From Sporobacter sp038405045 (lineage in GTDB: Bacteria > Bacillota > Clostridia > Oscillospirales > Oscillospiraceae): 64,000 bases of DNA. The DNA lies in assembly GCA_038405045.1 (NCBI GenBank), contig JBBZIV010000002.1, forward strand, positions 401,860 through 465,859, given 5' to 3'. Below the pieces are notes generated by a model. It saw only the letters and a list, made by a program, of their open reading frames with translations. It was not told the DNA's origin and made no database searches. Of the stretch, positions 52,506 to 60,989 are shown piece after piece (position 1 is the stretch's first letter; the number at the start of each line of letters is the position of its first letter). A program made the translations under genes and the position numbers.

Positions 52506-52626
52506 ATATGCAGTTGTGGTGTGGTGTGCCGTTTTGTCCCGGCGCTCGTTGCCGTGGATGTCATGTTAACACAGGAGGCCGCTTTTTGTCAAGGCAAAAA
52601 TGCGGCTTTTTACGGCCTTATTCATC

Positions 52627-52655
52627 TTGAAGCGGCGCATTAGGGATGATACAAT
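52627..52655 (+). promoter_or_regulatory. Sigma-A promoter of the rubredoxin gene
   Basis: -35 TTGAAG (52627-52632), 17-nt spacer, -10 TACAAT (52650-52655), 46 nt before the start at 52702. Confidence 0.7.
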
Positions 52656-52701
52656 AAGCGTAAGACAGCCCGGCATTTTGCACGGGGGAAGGAGAGCCTT
52701 T

Positions 52702-53304
52702 ATGAACAACAAAGCCATGTACAAGCTTGTTTACGGCCTGTTTGTCCTGACAGCGCAGGATGGTGAAAAGGACAACGGCTGCATCATTAATACGGCCCTG
52801 CAGGTAACGACGGCGCCCAACCGTGTGATGATGACCGTCAACAAGCAGAACCAGACGCACGACATGCTCCTGAAAACGGGGGCGTTCAACATTTCAACGC
52901 TTTCGAAGGACGCGCCATTTTCCGTTTTTCAGAATTTTGGGATGCAAAGCGGTAAAACGGCCGACAAGTTCGCCGATTTTAAAGACGTCTACCGCAGCGA
53001 GAACGGCCTTTTGTATCTCACACGCTGGGCCAATTCGTTCATTTCCGGTAAAGTCGTCACAGCCACGGACATCGGCACGCACACGCTTTTTCTCGCCGAT
53101 GTGACGGACGCAGAGGTGCTCTCCACCGCCGACTCGATGAGCTACGCTTTTTATCAGAAAAACGTCAAGCCTGCGCCGCCGAGACCGGCCGCCAAAGGCT
53201 GGCGCTGCCGCATCTGCGGGTATTTTCACGAGGGGGAAGACCTCGCGCCCGATTTTATCTGCCCCGTCTGCAAGCACGGCGCGGCGGACTTTGAGGAAGC
53301 CTGA
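52702..53304 (+). CDS. hrb: High-molecular-weight rubredoxin (flavin reductase + rubredoxin)
   Basis: 200 aa from ATG 52702 (AAGGAG upstream). Residues about 1-150 are an FMN-binding flavin-reductase-like domain (NTALQVTTAPNRVMMTVNKQ, FNISTLSKDAPFSVFQNFG). The last ~35 residues are a short rubredoxin with CRICG and CPVCK 14 residues apart, the spacing of rubrerythrin-type rubredoxins. Fusions of this kind (Hrb of Moorella) pass electrons from NADH to flavodiiron proteins that remove O2 or NO. No flavodiiron gene is adjacent. Confidence 0.9.
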   Translation: MNNKAMYKLVYGLFVLTAQDGEKDNGCIINTALQVTTAPNRVMMTVNKQNQTHDMLLKTGAFNISTLSKDAPFSVFQNFGMQSGKTADKFADFKDVYRSENGLLYLTRWANSFISGKVVTATDIGTHTLFLADVTDAEVLSTADSMSYAFYQKNVKPAPPRPAAKGWRCRICGYFHEGEDLAPDFICPVCKHGAADFEEA

Positions 53305-53315
53305 CAAACACAAAG

Positions 53316-53340
53316 CCGCCGGAAACTTTCCGGCGGTTTT
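53316..53340. terminator. Bidirectional terminator between hrb and the YbaK-type gene
   Basis: 9-bp GC-rich stem (53316-53324 with 53328-53336), 3-nt loop, TTTT on the plus side and TTTG on the minus side. It separates two convergent genes. Confidence 0.85.
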
Positions 53341-53361
53341 ACTTTAAATTATTATTATCTT

Positions 53362-53847
53362 TTAAACGGCAGCGTCCTGCTCGGGGACGAAACAGACGTC
53401 CACCCAGCCTTTGGCTTTGGAGAATTTGAACAGCTCGTCAATCGTCAGCTCAATGGCGCTTGTCCCGCTGCCGGCCGCCGGGAAAACGGTATCAAACCGG
53501 AGCAGGGACTCGTCGAGATAGACGGGAATGCCGGGCTTGATACCAAAGGGGCAGACGCCGTCTGCACCGTGGCCGACCATGTCTGGCACCTCTTCAGGAG
53601 AGAGGAAGCATTCCTTTGAGGAAAAGTAATCACAGAACTTCCGGCTGTCGATGCGCGCATCGCCCGCGCAGATAATGAGCATGCAGCCCTTATCGGTGCG
53701 GAAGGAAAGCGTTTTTGAAATTCTGGCTGTGCAGACGCGCAGCGCTTTGAACGCCGTTTCAACCGTCACAGTTGACGGGCCAAGTTCGATGATTCTGTCC
53801 TCGATGCCAAACTGGCGGAAATGAGCGCGCGCGGTCTCAGTAGACAT
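53362..53847 (-). CDS. YbaK/ProX-type aminoacyl-tRNA deacylase
   Basis: 161 aa from ATG 53847. YbaK-like editing domain: VCTARISKTLSFRT (with the conserved Lys), CAGDARIDSRKF and the GVCPFGIKPGIPVYLDESLL signature. Members hydrolyse mischarged tRNAs such as Cys- or Ala-tRNA(Pro). The exact substrate cannot be read from sequence. It stands alone with its own promoter. Confidence 0.88.
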   Translation of the reverse strand: MSTETARAHFRQFGIEDRIIELGPSTVTVETAFKALRVCTARISKTLSFRTDKGCMLIICAGDARIDSRKFCDYFSSKECFLSPEEVPDMVGHGADGVCPFGIKPGIPVYLDESLLRFDTVFPAAGSGTSAIELTIDELFKFSKAKGWVDVCFVPEQDAAV

Positions 53848-53907
53848 ATAAAGCCCCACACATAATAAAATGAAAGGGAAAGCTGTACCAGAATAAACGG
53901 TGACGTC

Positions 53908-53936
53908 ATTCTAGCACACCGATATAAGGCAGTCAA
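53908..53936 (-). promoter_or_regulatory. Sigma-A promoter of the YbaK-type gene
   Basis: Minus strand: -35 TTGACT (53936-53931), 17-nt spacer, -10 TAGAAT (53913-53908), 60 nt before the ATG. Confidence 0.75.
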
Positions 53937-54086
53937 TTTAAAAAAACACGCAAAATAAACAAAGTTTTGCTGTTATAAGTGGAATTTTGACGGCAATTAT
54001 CACCGGATGTGGTGTGCAAGGCGTCAGAAAGGCGGTTTGGCGCGCAAAACGCTGCCGTTCGGGCATGGCTCGGCGATGATTCGGAC
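53937..54086. other. Intergenic region between divergent promoters
   Basis: Central part of the 325-bp gap between the YbaK-type and Asp23 genes. No ORF with a ribosome site and no clear structure was seen. Confidence 0.5.
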
Positions 54087-54115
54087 TTGTAGTTTCTTTA
54101 CCGGTGTAATATAAT
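54087..54115 (+). promoter_or_regulatory. Sigma-A promoter of the Asp23-DAK2 pair
   Basis: -35 TTGTAG (54087-54092), 17-nt spacer, -10 TATAAT (54110-54115), about 58 nt before the Asp23 start. Confidence 0.75.
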
Positions 54116-54172
54116 ATGGGCGCAAATTCTGCACTTTCGCAGGCCAATCATCATGAGAACGGAGTTGGGTCG

Positions 54173-54526
54173 ATGATAACGCTTCAGACGGAACAGGGAT
54201 ATATCCGCATTGCCAGCGACGTCTTTACAAATCTCGCCGGGACGGCCGCGACGAATTGCTTCGGCGTCAAGGGGATGACCGTCCGCTCGATGACAGACGG
54301 TCTTGTTCACTTGCTGAAACGAGAGTCCATGGGCAAAGGCGTCCATATCACATATAATGATAACGGCACCATTTCAATCGAGCTTCATATTGCTGTGGAT
54401 CAGGGCGTCAATATTCCTGTCCTGTGTACGAGCATCATTGAGGAAGTTCGTTACAAGGTGTCCCTGGCGACCGGCGTGGACATTGAAAGCGTCGACGTTT
54501 TTGTCGACTCTATGATTATAGGCTGA
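54173..54526 (+). CDS. Asp23/Gls24 family protein (YloU-like)
   Basis: 117 aa from ATG 54173 with GGAG upstream. Asp23 signature: GYIRIASDVFTNLAGTAATN, CFGVKGM, and the C-terminal SLATGVDIESVDVFVDSMII. Members are envelope-associated and often alkaline-stress related. It precedes a DAK2/FakA-like gene, the same order as yloU-yloV in B. subtilis, so both are one transcription unit. Confidence 0.9.
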   Translation: MITLQTEQGYIRIASDVFTNLAGTAATNCFGVKGMTVRSMTDGLVHLLKRESMGKGVHITYNDNGTISIELHIAVDQGVNIPVLCTSIIEEVRYKVSLATGVDIESVDVFVDSMIIG

Positions 54527-54542
54527 GCGAGGGGGAAGCTGT

Positions 54543-56345
54543 TTGACACGTCAGATTACCGGTGCCTTATTGACATCCATGATTTTAAATGGCGCGGCGG
54601 CCATTGAGAACCATAAGGGCGAAATCAATGAGCTCAACGTTTTCCCGGTCCCGGACGGGGATACGGGTACCAATATGAGCCTCACCATGGGGGCTGGTGC
54701 TGCGGCATTGTCGGCTGCGCCCGGCGCAACCGTCGGCAAAGCCTCAGACGTCACAGCCGCGGCGCTTCTGCGCGGCGCACGGGGCAACTCTGGCGTCATT
54801 TTATCCCTTTTATTCCGCGGTATTGCACGCCGCCTCAAGGATTTGGAGACGGCTGGCGCGGCCGATTTTGCCCAAGCAATAACCGACGGCGTCGATTCGG
54901 CTTACAAAGCCGTTATGAAGCCCGCGGAAGGGACGATTTTAACCGTCTCGCGCCTTTTGGCCGAGGCCGCCGTTCTGGAGGCGGAAAAGACGGATGATAT
55001 TGAAGCCGTTTTGGAAGCGTCGCTCAAGGCGGGCGGCGAGGCGCTGGCAAATACCATCAACCAAAACCCGATATTAAAGAAAGCCGGCGTTGTCGATGCC
55101 GGGGGAAAAGGCTTTTTGTATATCATGGAGGGTATGCTCAAAGCCCTGCGCGGCGTCACGGTCTTTCAAAACGAAACGGGCTCGGTCGGGGCCGAAAAAG
55201 CCGACTTTTCGGATTTTGAAACAGCGGATATACGCTTCACCTATTGTACGGAATTTATCGCCGGACGGGCCAGCACGAAAGACGTCGGCCTGCTCCGCGC
55301 GTTTTTAGACGCGCTGGGCGACAGCGTTGTCGTCGTCGATGATGACGAAATTATAAAAGTGCATGTGCATTCCAACGAGCCGGGCGCCGTCCTGACAGAG
55401 GCGCTGACGTATGGCCCATTGCTCTCCGTTAAAATTGAAAACATGAAAGAGCAGCACACAGGTAAGCTTGTCGGAACGCGGGCGCCCCAGCCGGAGCCCG
55501 CCGCGCTGCCGGAAGCTGGCGAAGCGGCGCCAATGCCCGAACCAGCCCTCGTGCCGGAAACGATACCCGAGCAGTCAGAAGCTGTATCGTTTTGGGACTC
55601 AGGCGTTGCGGATGTGCCGCCGGCAGAAAGTGTGCCGGATGAAACAGCGGTCGTTGCGCCCGACGATGACGTTCTGAGCGAGCCGGAAAAGGATTTCGCG
55701 GTTGTCGCCGTCTGTGCCGGTGCCGGGCTCTGTGGTGTTTTCCGCGAGCTGGGTGCCGACGCGATCATCATTGGCGGGCAGACGATGAACCCTTCTACAG
55801 CCGATATCCTTGCGAAAATCGAAGCGGTGCCGTCGCAGACGGTTTTCGTCCTGCCGAACAACAAAAACATTATTATGGCCGCGCAGCAGTGCATGCGCCT
55901 GACTGAGAAAAAGGTTGTCGTCATCCCGACGAAGACGATGCCGCAGGGGATCTCCGCCATGATCGCGCTGGACGTCGGCACGTCGGTGACGGAAAATATT
56001 GCGCTCATGGAGCAGGCCGCCGGGCGTGTTCACACGGCGCAGATCACCTACGCCGCGCGTGACTCGTCGTATGACGGGCATGTCATCGCGGCGGGCGACT
56101 ATATCGCCCTGCTGGAAGATACGCTTGTCGCCACCGGAAAGGATACGGCTAGCCTAGTCGACGCCGTTGCCGTTTCTTTAGCGGCATTTTCACCGGAGTT
56201 TATAACGGTTTTTTCCGGCGAGGATGTTGACGCCGAGACGGCGGACAGTGTGCTCAAAAGACTGACAACGGCCATTCCGCAGGCAGAGGCTTCACTGGTT
56301 GACGGTGGCCAGCCTGTATACTACTTCTTGATATCAGCGGAATAA
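54543..56345 (+). CDS. DAK2-domain fatty acid kinase-like protein (YloV/FakA)
   Basis: 600 aa. The N-terminal DAK2 kinase domain (about 1-200) has VFPVPDGDTGTNMSLTM and RGARGNSGVILSLLFRG. A middle domain (about 215-305) and a C-terminal DegV-like domain (about 385-600, with GGQTMNPSTADIL and VFVLPNNKNIIMAAQQ) follow. FakA phosphorylates fatty acids bound to FakB (DegV family) for phospholipid synthesis. An acidic Pro/Ala/Glu-rich linker of about 70 residues (about 318-385) makes it longer than the ~550 aa of YloV. TTG at 54543 has GAGGGGG upstream. Confidence 0.9.
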   Translation: MTRQITGALLTSMILNGAAAIENHKGEINELNVFPVPDGDTGTNMSLTMGAGAAALSAAPGATVGKASDVTAAALLRGARGNSGVILSLLFRGIARRLKDLETAGAADFAQAITDGVDSAYKAVMKPAEGTILTVSRLLAEAAVLEAEKTDDIEAVLEASLKAGGEALANTINQNPILKKAGVVDAGGKGFLYIMEGMLKALRGVTVFQNETGSVGAEKADFSDFETADIRFTYCTEFIAGRASTKDVGLLRAFLDALGDSVVVVDDDEIIKVHVHSNEPGAVLTEALTYGPLLSVKIENMKEQHTGKLVGTRAPQPEPAALPEAGEAAPMPEPALVPETIPEQSEAVSFWDSGVADVPPAESVPDETAVVAPDDDVLSEPEKDFAVVAVCAGAGLCGVFRELGADAIIIGGQTMNPSTADILAKIEAVPSQTVFVLPNNKNIIMAAQQCMRLTEKKVVVIPTKTMPQGISAMIALDVGTSVTENIALMEQAAGRVHTAQITYAARDSSYDGHVIAAGDYIALLEDTLVATGKDTASLVDAVAVSLAAFSPEFITVFSGEDVDAETADSVLKRLTTAIPQAEASLVDGGQPVYYFLISAE

Positions 56346-56352
56346 TGAAAGA

Positions 56353-56386
56353 CGCAGCTGCTCGAAAGGGGCGGCTGCGCTTTTTT
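56353..56386 (+). terminator. Terminator after the DAK2 gene
   Basis: Stem CGCAGC/GCTGCG (56353-56358 with 56374-56379), extended imperfectly inward, then six T (56381-56386). Confidence 0.82.
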
Positions 56387-56422
56387 GCACGATTTCAATA
56401 ATTTTTATGAGAAAATTTTGTG

Positions 56423-56451
56423 TTGTTATTCCGATTCAATTGGTGTAAAAT
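56423..56451 (+). promoter_or_regulatory. Sigma-A promoter of the small membrane protein gene
   Basis: -35 TTGTTA (56423-56428), 17-nt spacer, -10 TAAAAT (56446-56451), 35 nt before the ATG. Confidence 0.65.
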
Positions 56452-56485
56452 ATTTAATAATCACAAATGAGCGGGGGGCATAATC

Positions 56486-56671
56486 ATGAAGTTTTTCCGG
56501 ATGGTATTTTTCGCTGTTACCGCGATTCTAGCCATTGCCGCTGCAATTTCCGCGCTTGTCTATTTTAAAGACGAAATTGTGGAATGCTTGATGGATTTTA
56601 CAAAAAAAGTCGAGGCAAAGAGAACAAAATTATTCCATAGTGAAGAGTTTACCGATTACGCGGATATTTAA
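56486..56671 (+). CDS. Small single-pass membrane protein
   Basis: 61 aa. One N-terminal hydrophobic helix (about residues 4-26), then a charged cytoplasmic or external tail with LMDFTKKVEAKRTKLF and an acidic end. GCGGGGGG precedes the ATG, and it has its own promoter and terminator, so it is a real gene. Family and function are not recognised. Confidence 0.7.
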   Translation: MKFFRMVFFAVTAILAIAAAISALVYFKDEIVECLMDFTKKVEAKRTKLFHSEEFTDYADI

Positions 56672-56725
56672 TAAAGCGCTCCGGGTCGTCAAGAGCCCTG
56701 ACCACAGAATAACATGACGATGACG

Positions 56726-56754
56726 CAGAAGGAGAGGTTTGGCCTCTCCTTCTG
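56726..56754 (+). terminator. Terminator after the small membrane protein gene
   Basis: Perfect 12-bp stem (56726-56737 with 56743-56754), 5-nt loop, followed by TTTAAAT. Confidence 0.8.
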
Positions 56755-56857
56755 TTTAAATGACCAATTTCAGCGGTAAGTCGTATGACGCGCCGCTGTT
56801 TTTGTAAAAATTTAAAATGCATTCAAACAAAAATGAAATGGCAAAGGGGAGAAGACA

Positions 56858-57277
56858 ATGGCAGAAGAAAATACTTTTATTATGCTGAAACCGGATTGTA
56901 TGAAAAGAGGGCTCATCGGTGAAATCGTGACGCGGATTGAACGGAAGGGCTATCGGATTATGGACGCAAAAATGGCCAAATTGTCGGCCCCTTTCCTGTA
57001 TGAGCATTATGCGCATCTGGCGGAGCAGCCGTTTTTCCCTCTGATTTTAAAGCATATGCTGTCTGGCCCCGTTCTGGGTCTTAATGTCCGCGGTGAGAAC
57101 GCGGTGCTCGGCATGAGCATCCTTGTCGGTGCCACAAAATTTGAAGATGCCGAGGCCGGTACAATCCGCGGTGATTACGCAGCCAGCACGATCAACAATC
57201 TCATTCACTGCTCGGATACGGCCGAGATCGGTGAAATTGAGATTGAGAGGTTTTTCAGTTATCTAGCGGAAAAATAA
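56858..57277 (+). CDS. ndk: Nucleoside diphosphate kinase, first copy (altered active site)
   Basis: 139 aa NDK fold. Kept: Lys11 (KPD), Tyr51, Thr93, Arg104 (TIRGD), Asn114 and catalytic His117 (NLIHCSD). Changed: the position of human Arg58 is Gln57 and that of Arg88 is Ser87, both of which normally contact nucleotide phosphates. NDKs move gamma-phosphate between NTPs and NDPs. Reduced or altered activity is inferred for this copy. GGGGAG precedes the ATG. The second copy follows 34 nt later. Confidence 0.9.
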   Translation: MAEENTFIMLKPDCMKRGLIGEIVTRIERKGYRIMDAKMAKLSAPFLYEHYAHLAEQPFFPLILKHMLSGPVLGLNVRGENAVLGMSILVGATKFEDAEAGTIRGDYAASTINNLIHCSDTAEIGEIEIERFFSYLAEK

Positions 57278-57311
57278 TTGGCGCTGCGCGCCGAAAAGGG
57301 GGTAACGGGTG

Positions 57312-57716
57312 ATGGCAGACGAGAGAACATTCGTCATGCTCAAACCGGACTGTATCAAAAGAGGCCTTATTGGTGAGGTTATCAGAAGAATCGAGCGGAA
57401 AGGCTACAGAATTCTTGACGTTAAAATGAGAAATTTAACACATGAATTTCTGGAGGAACATTACGCACACATTGCAGACAAACCCTTTTTCCCAGACGTT
57501 GCCCGTTATATGATGTCGGGACCCGTCTTCGGTATGGCGGTATCCGGAGAAAATGTTGTTCTCGGCGTCCGCATTCTCGTCGGGGCCACCAAGTTTGAAG
57601 AGGCGGGAGGCGGCACCATCCGAGGTGATTATGCCGAAAGTACATCAAGCAACCTGATTCATGCATCGGATTCGCCGGAAAACGGCGAAATTGAAATAAA
57701 GAGGTTTTTTAAATAA
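57312..57716 (+). CDS. ndk: Nucleoside diphosphate kinase, second copy
   Basis: 134 aa from ATG 57312 (a GTG lies directly before it). By hand alignment 91 of 134 positions are identical to the first copy. It keeps Lys57 and Arg87 at the positions lost in the first copy, together with Lys11, Thr93, Arg104, Asn114 and His117 (NLIHASD), so it looks like the active enzyme. The pair arose by tandem duplication and appears to be one transcription unit. Confidence 0.93.
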   Translation: MADERTFVMLKPDCIKRGLIGEVIRRIERKGYRILDVKMRNLTHEFLEEHYAHIADKPFFPDVARYMMSGPVFGMAVSGENVVLGVRILVGATKFEEAGGGTIRGDYAESTSSNLIHASDSPENGEIEIKRFFK

Positions 57717-57761
57717 GCGCCACCTTCGGGCGTTCTTCTCGGTTAAAAATAAGATGCAATA

Positions 57762-57795
57762 CGCCGCGGGCAGCAAAGCCCGCGGCGATCTTTTT
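57762..57795 (+). terminator. Terminator after the ndk pair
   Basis: Perfect 10-bp GC-rich stem (57762-57771 with 57778-57787), loop AGCAAA, followed by ATCTTTTTG. Confidence 0.92.
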
Positions 57796-57803
57796 GCGAC
57801 CGG

Positions 57804-58145
57804 CATGGCCGAAAATTTAGTCAACCTGACAGTAATTGTCATGAAACGGCCATGGATAACAAGATGTTGTGTCTAAAAAAATGAAAATAAACAAGCGGTG
57901 ACTTTAGTAATATGTTTCAGTTATTTTTAGATATTTGGTATTTTCAACTGATAACGCCCAAATGCGATTGACACTCTATTAAAAATATGTTTACTTATCC
58001 TTAACCATAGGCATATCATGCGCATTTTACCGGTCATACAATAATTCAAGTAAGAACCGCCGGAACACACCTAAAATGTGTTATTAAAAATGCGTAGATC
58101 ACTTCATATAAATGCGCAGGACCAGGCGGCAATATTATAATATTC
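57804..58145. other. Intergenic region upstream of the rnf cluster, with nested hairpin
   Basis: AT-rich, no credible ORF. At 57804-57854 an 8-bp perfect outer stem (57804-57811 with 57847-57854) encloses a 5-bp inner stem (57827-57831 with 57837-57841). A perfect TTGACA is at 57968-57973 with a poor -10 (TTACTT, 17 nt spacing), a possible but weak rnf promoter. Confidence 0.5.
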
Positions 58146-58159
58146 GGAGGTGCATGTTC

Positions 58160-58573
58160 ATGAAAACGTCTGTAGGCACTGTCATTGAGACGGACGGTAA
58201 AACTGCGACCGTCAAAGCCGGTAGGCACACCGAATGCGAAAGTTGCGGGGCTTGCTCCGGCAATAACGCCCCCCTTGTAACGGTCCGCAATACGATCGGC
58301 GCCCGCATCGGCCAGCGCGTTGAGTTTGAAGTGCAGGAAGAGTCGTCGCTCAAAGGCGCGTTCCTGATTTTCGTTCTGCCACTCGCGGCGGCGTTCCTCG
58401 GTGTCTGGCTGGGCGGCCTTGCGGCGGCGGCACTTGGCTGGAAGATGCTTATTGGGAACATTGCCGGTGGTGCCGTTTTATTTTGCCTTTCCATCGTTGC
58501 CATCAGAGTGTCGGAGAAAAAGATCAGCCGCTCGCTGTCAAGCTTGCCGGCCATTCTCAAAATCGTTAAGTAA
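58160..58573 (+). CDS. rseC: RseC/SoxR-reducing family membrane protein
   Basis: 137 aa from ATG 58160. ATG 58154 is also possible after CGGAGGTG. N-terminal soluble part with a CESCGACSG cysteine motif, then two membrane helices (about 66-86 and 92-112). RseC-like proteins accompany rnf genes in many bacteria and in E. coli support the SoxR-reducing Rsx system. It lies 55 nt before rnfC, so it is part of the operon. Confidence 0.85.
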   Translation: MKTSVGTVIETDGKTATVKAGRHTECESCGACSGNNAPLVTVRNTIGARIGQRVEFEVQEESSLKGAFLIFVLPLAAAFLGVWLGGLAAAALGWKMLIGNIAGGAVLFCLSIVAIRVSEKKISRSLSSLPAILKIVK

Positions 58574-58628
58574 TACCCTGGTAAATCATTGCCATAGAGC
58601 AAACTAAAATAGAAAAAGGTGATTGCGT

Positions 58629-59948
58629 GTGTTAAAAACCTTCCGCGGCGGCGTCCACCCAGAAGAGCATAAGGACATTACGGCAGAACTTCATACCGAG
58701 TTTATGCCACCGCCGCAAAAAGTCATTATCCCCGTCAGCCAGCATATTGGCGCGCCGGGTGTCCCGATGGTCAACGTCGGCGATACCGTCAAAAAAGGCC
58801 AGCCGATTGCGAGCGCCGACGTGCACCTCACAGCTTGGGTGCATGCGTCCATCTCCGGAAAAGTCGTTGAAATCGCTGAGTATCCAAGCTCTTTCAAAGA
58901 TAAGAGCCTCGCGATTGTCATCGAGAGCGACGGTCTTGACGAGTGGGCCCCCGGCCTCCCGATGCAGCGCGACTTTGAAAAGCTCAGCGTCGAGGAGATT
59001 CATAAAATCGTCACAACGGCCGGTCTTGTTGGCCTTGGCGGCGCGAACTTCCCCTCGCACTTTAAGCTGACCTACGGCCCCGAAAAGCACATAGACACTC
59101 TGCTGATCAACGCCGCTGAGTGCGAACCCTACCTCAACTCAGACTATAGGGTTATGGTCGAAGAGACGGACCGTGTTGTCTTGGGTGTGAAAATCGCCAT
59201 GAAGTCCTTAAACGTCAAAAGATGTTTCGTCGGTGTTGAGGACAACAAGCCCAAAGCGATTGAAGGCTTTAAAAAGGCTTTTGCCAATGTGGACGGTGTT
59301 ACTGTTGTCGCCCTGCCGACGAAATACCCGCAGGGTGCCGAGCGTATGTTCATTAAAGTTCTCACAGAGCGTGAGATTCCCGCGGGCAAGCGCCATTCCG
59401 ATATCGGTATAGTCGGTTTAAATGTCGGTTCCATCGTCGCCATTGCCAATGCCGTCGAGAAGGGCATCCCGCTCATCGAACGTGTCATCACCGTTTCCGG
59501 TGACGCCATTGCCCAGCCGAAAAACCTGCGTGTTCGGATCGGCACAAGCTTTAAAGACATTGTTGAATACTGCGGCGGCTACTCCAAAACACCCAAAAAG
59601 ATTATTAACGGCGGCCCGATGATGGGTTATGCACTTTCCGATCTCAATATCCCGGTCATCAAAGGCGTGGCCGGTATTCTTGTGATGAGCAAGGACGCTG
59701 TGGCTGAAGACGAAGAGTATCCCTGCATCCGCTGCGGCAAGTGTGTGGACGCCTGTCCCGCCGGGCTCGTTCCGAGCATGCTGAGCATTCTCTCCGAGCG
59801 CGGCAGACATACGGAAGCGCGTGAAGAATACGGCGTGTTCAACTGCATTGAATGCGGCAGCTGCGCCTTTGTCTGTCCCTCGAAGCGCCGGATCTTGCAG
59901 TACATCAGATATTCCAAGGCCAAAAACGCCGGTCATGGACACCATTAA
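58629..59948 (+). CDS. rnfC: Rnf complex subunit RnfC
   Basis: Peripheral NADH-binding and Fe-S subunit of the ion-translocating ferredoxin:NAD oxidoreductase. 439 aa from GTG 58629, giving MLKTFRGGVHPEEHKD (AAAGGTGA upstream). GLGGANFPSHFKL and the NAD/FMN region INAAECEPYLNSDYR are present. Two [4Fe-4S] motifs lie near residues 370-410: CIRCGKCVDACP and CIECGSCAFVCP. Confidence 0.95.
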   Translation: MLKTFRGGVHPEEHKDITAELHTEFMPPPQKVIIPVSQHIGAPGVPMVNVGDTVKKGQPIASADVHLTAWVHASISGKVVEIAEYPSSFKDKSLAIVIESDGLDEWAPGLPMQRDFEKLSVEEIHKIVTTAGLVGLGGANFPSHFKLTYGPEKHIDTLLINAAECEPYLNSDYRVMVEETDRVVLGVKIAMKSLNVKRCFVGVEDNKPKAIEGFKKAFANVDGVTVVALPTKYPQGAERMFIKVLTEREIPAGKRHSDIGIVGLNVGSIVAIANAVEKGIPLIERVITVSGDAIAQPKNLRVRIGTSFKDIVEYCGGYSKTPKKIINGGPMMGYALSDLNIPVIKGVAGILVMSKDAVAEDEEYPCIRCGKCVDACPAGLVPSMLSILSERGRHTEAREEYGVFNCIECGSCAFVCPSKRRILQYIRYSKAKNAGHGHH

Positions 59949-59966
59949 ACAGGAGGCAGGCGACAC

Positions 59967-60989
59967 ATGAGTTCAAATATTAAACTTGAAGAAACGCTTT
60001 TAAGCGTCTCTACTTCGCCGCACGTTAAAAATAACGATTCCATTCCGAAGATTATGTGGAATGTCAATCTGGCGCTTGCGCCGGCGGCGATTTTTGCAGC
60101 CATCTGGTTCGGCCTTCCCGCAATCATTACAATGGTTGTTGCCATCGTTGCGGCGGTCGCGACCGAATTTCTCATTCAGAAATTCAGAAAAGCCAAAGTC
60201 ACGGTCGGAGACGGCAGCGCCGTTGTGACCGGTCTTCTCCTAGCGATGTGCCTGCCGCCGGCTCTGCCATGGTACATGACGGCGTTCGGCGCGGTGCTTG
60301 CCATTCTTATTGCGAAAATGGCCATGGGCGGCCTCGGCTTCAACGTCTTTAACCCCGCGCACATCGGCCGCGCCGCATTGATGGTTTCCTGGCCGGCGCT
60401 CATGACATCCTGGGCAGCCAACATCACAAGCCCAGACGCGGTATCAAGCGCGACGGTCCTCAATATCGCCAAGCAGCAGGGTTATCAGACTGTTGTCAAT
60501 CTCTTTGGCGATAAAACAGCGCTTTATAAAGCGCTGTTCCTCGGCACGAGAAACGGCAGTATCGGCGAAACGTGTACGGTGCTCCTGATTCTCGGCGGCA
60601 TCTACCTGATCTACAAAGGCTATATCAAGTGGCAGGTCCCTGTCGTGATGATCGGCACAGTCGGTATTCTTGCTTGGGTATTCGGCGGCTTTTTCTACGG
60701 CGGCCCCGGCACACTTTTCTCCGGAGATCCGCTATTCCACATGATGGCAGGCGGTCTGATGATCGGCGCCTTCTTTATGGCGACTGATATGGTCACGATT
60801 CCGATTACGATCAAAGGCCAGATTATTTTCGCATTCGGCTGCGGTGTCATCACGACCCTCATCCGTTTTGTCGGCGGATATCCTGAAGGTGTTTGCTACT
60901 CGATCCTCCTGATGAACTGCGTGACGCCGCTCATCGATAGGGTCACAAAACCGAGAATCTACGGCACGGGGAGGAAGAGCTATGTCTGA
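59967..60989 (+). CDS. rnfD: Rnf complex subunit RnfD
   Basis: Flavinylated membrane subunit. 340 aa with about eight hydrophobic segments. GDGSAVVTGLLLAMCLPPAL, KMAMGGLGFNVFNPAHIGRA and HMMAGGLMIGAFFMATDMVT are family signatures. AGGAGGCAGG precedes the ATG. It overlaps rnfG by 8 bp. Confidence 0.95.
   Translation: MSSNIKLEETLLSVSTSPHVKNNDSIPKIMWNVNLALAPAAIFAAIWFGLPAIITMVVAIVAAVATEFLIQKFRKAKVTVGDGSAVVTGLLLAMCLPPALPWYMTAFGAVLAILIAKMAMGGLGFNVFNPAHIGRAALMVSWPALMTSWAANITSPDAVSSATVLNIAKQQGYQTVVNLFGDKTALYKALFLGTRNGSIGETCTVLLILGGIYLIYKGYIKWQVPVVMIGTVGILAWVFGGFFYGGPGTLFSGDPLFHMMAGGLMIGAFFMATDMVTIPITIKGQIIFAFGCGVITTLIRFVGGYPEGVCYSILLMNCVTPLIDRVTKPRIYGTGRKSYV

Noticed and set aside
55241..56008. 255-codon open frame on the minus strand
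   Set aside because: Antisense to the DAK2/FakA-like gene, Ser/Thr-rich shadow of a GC-rich gene, without start signals.
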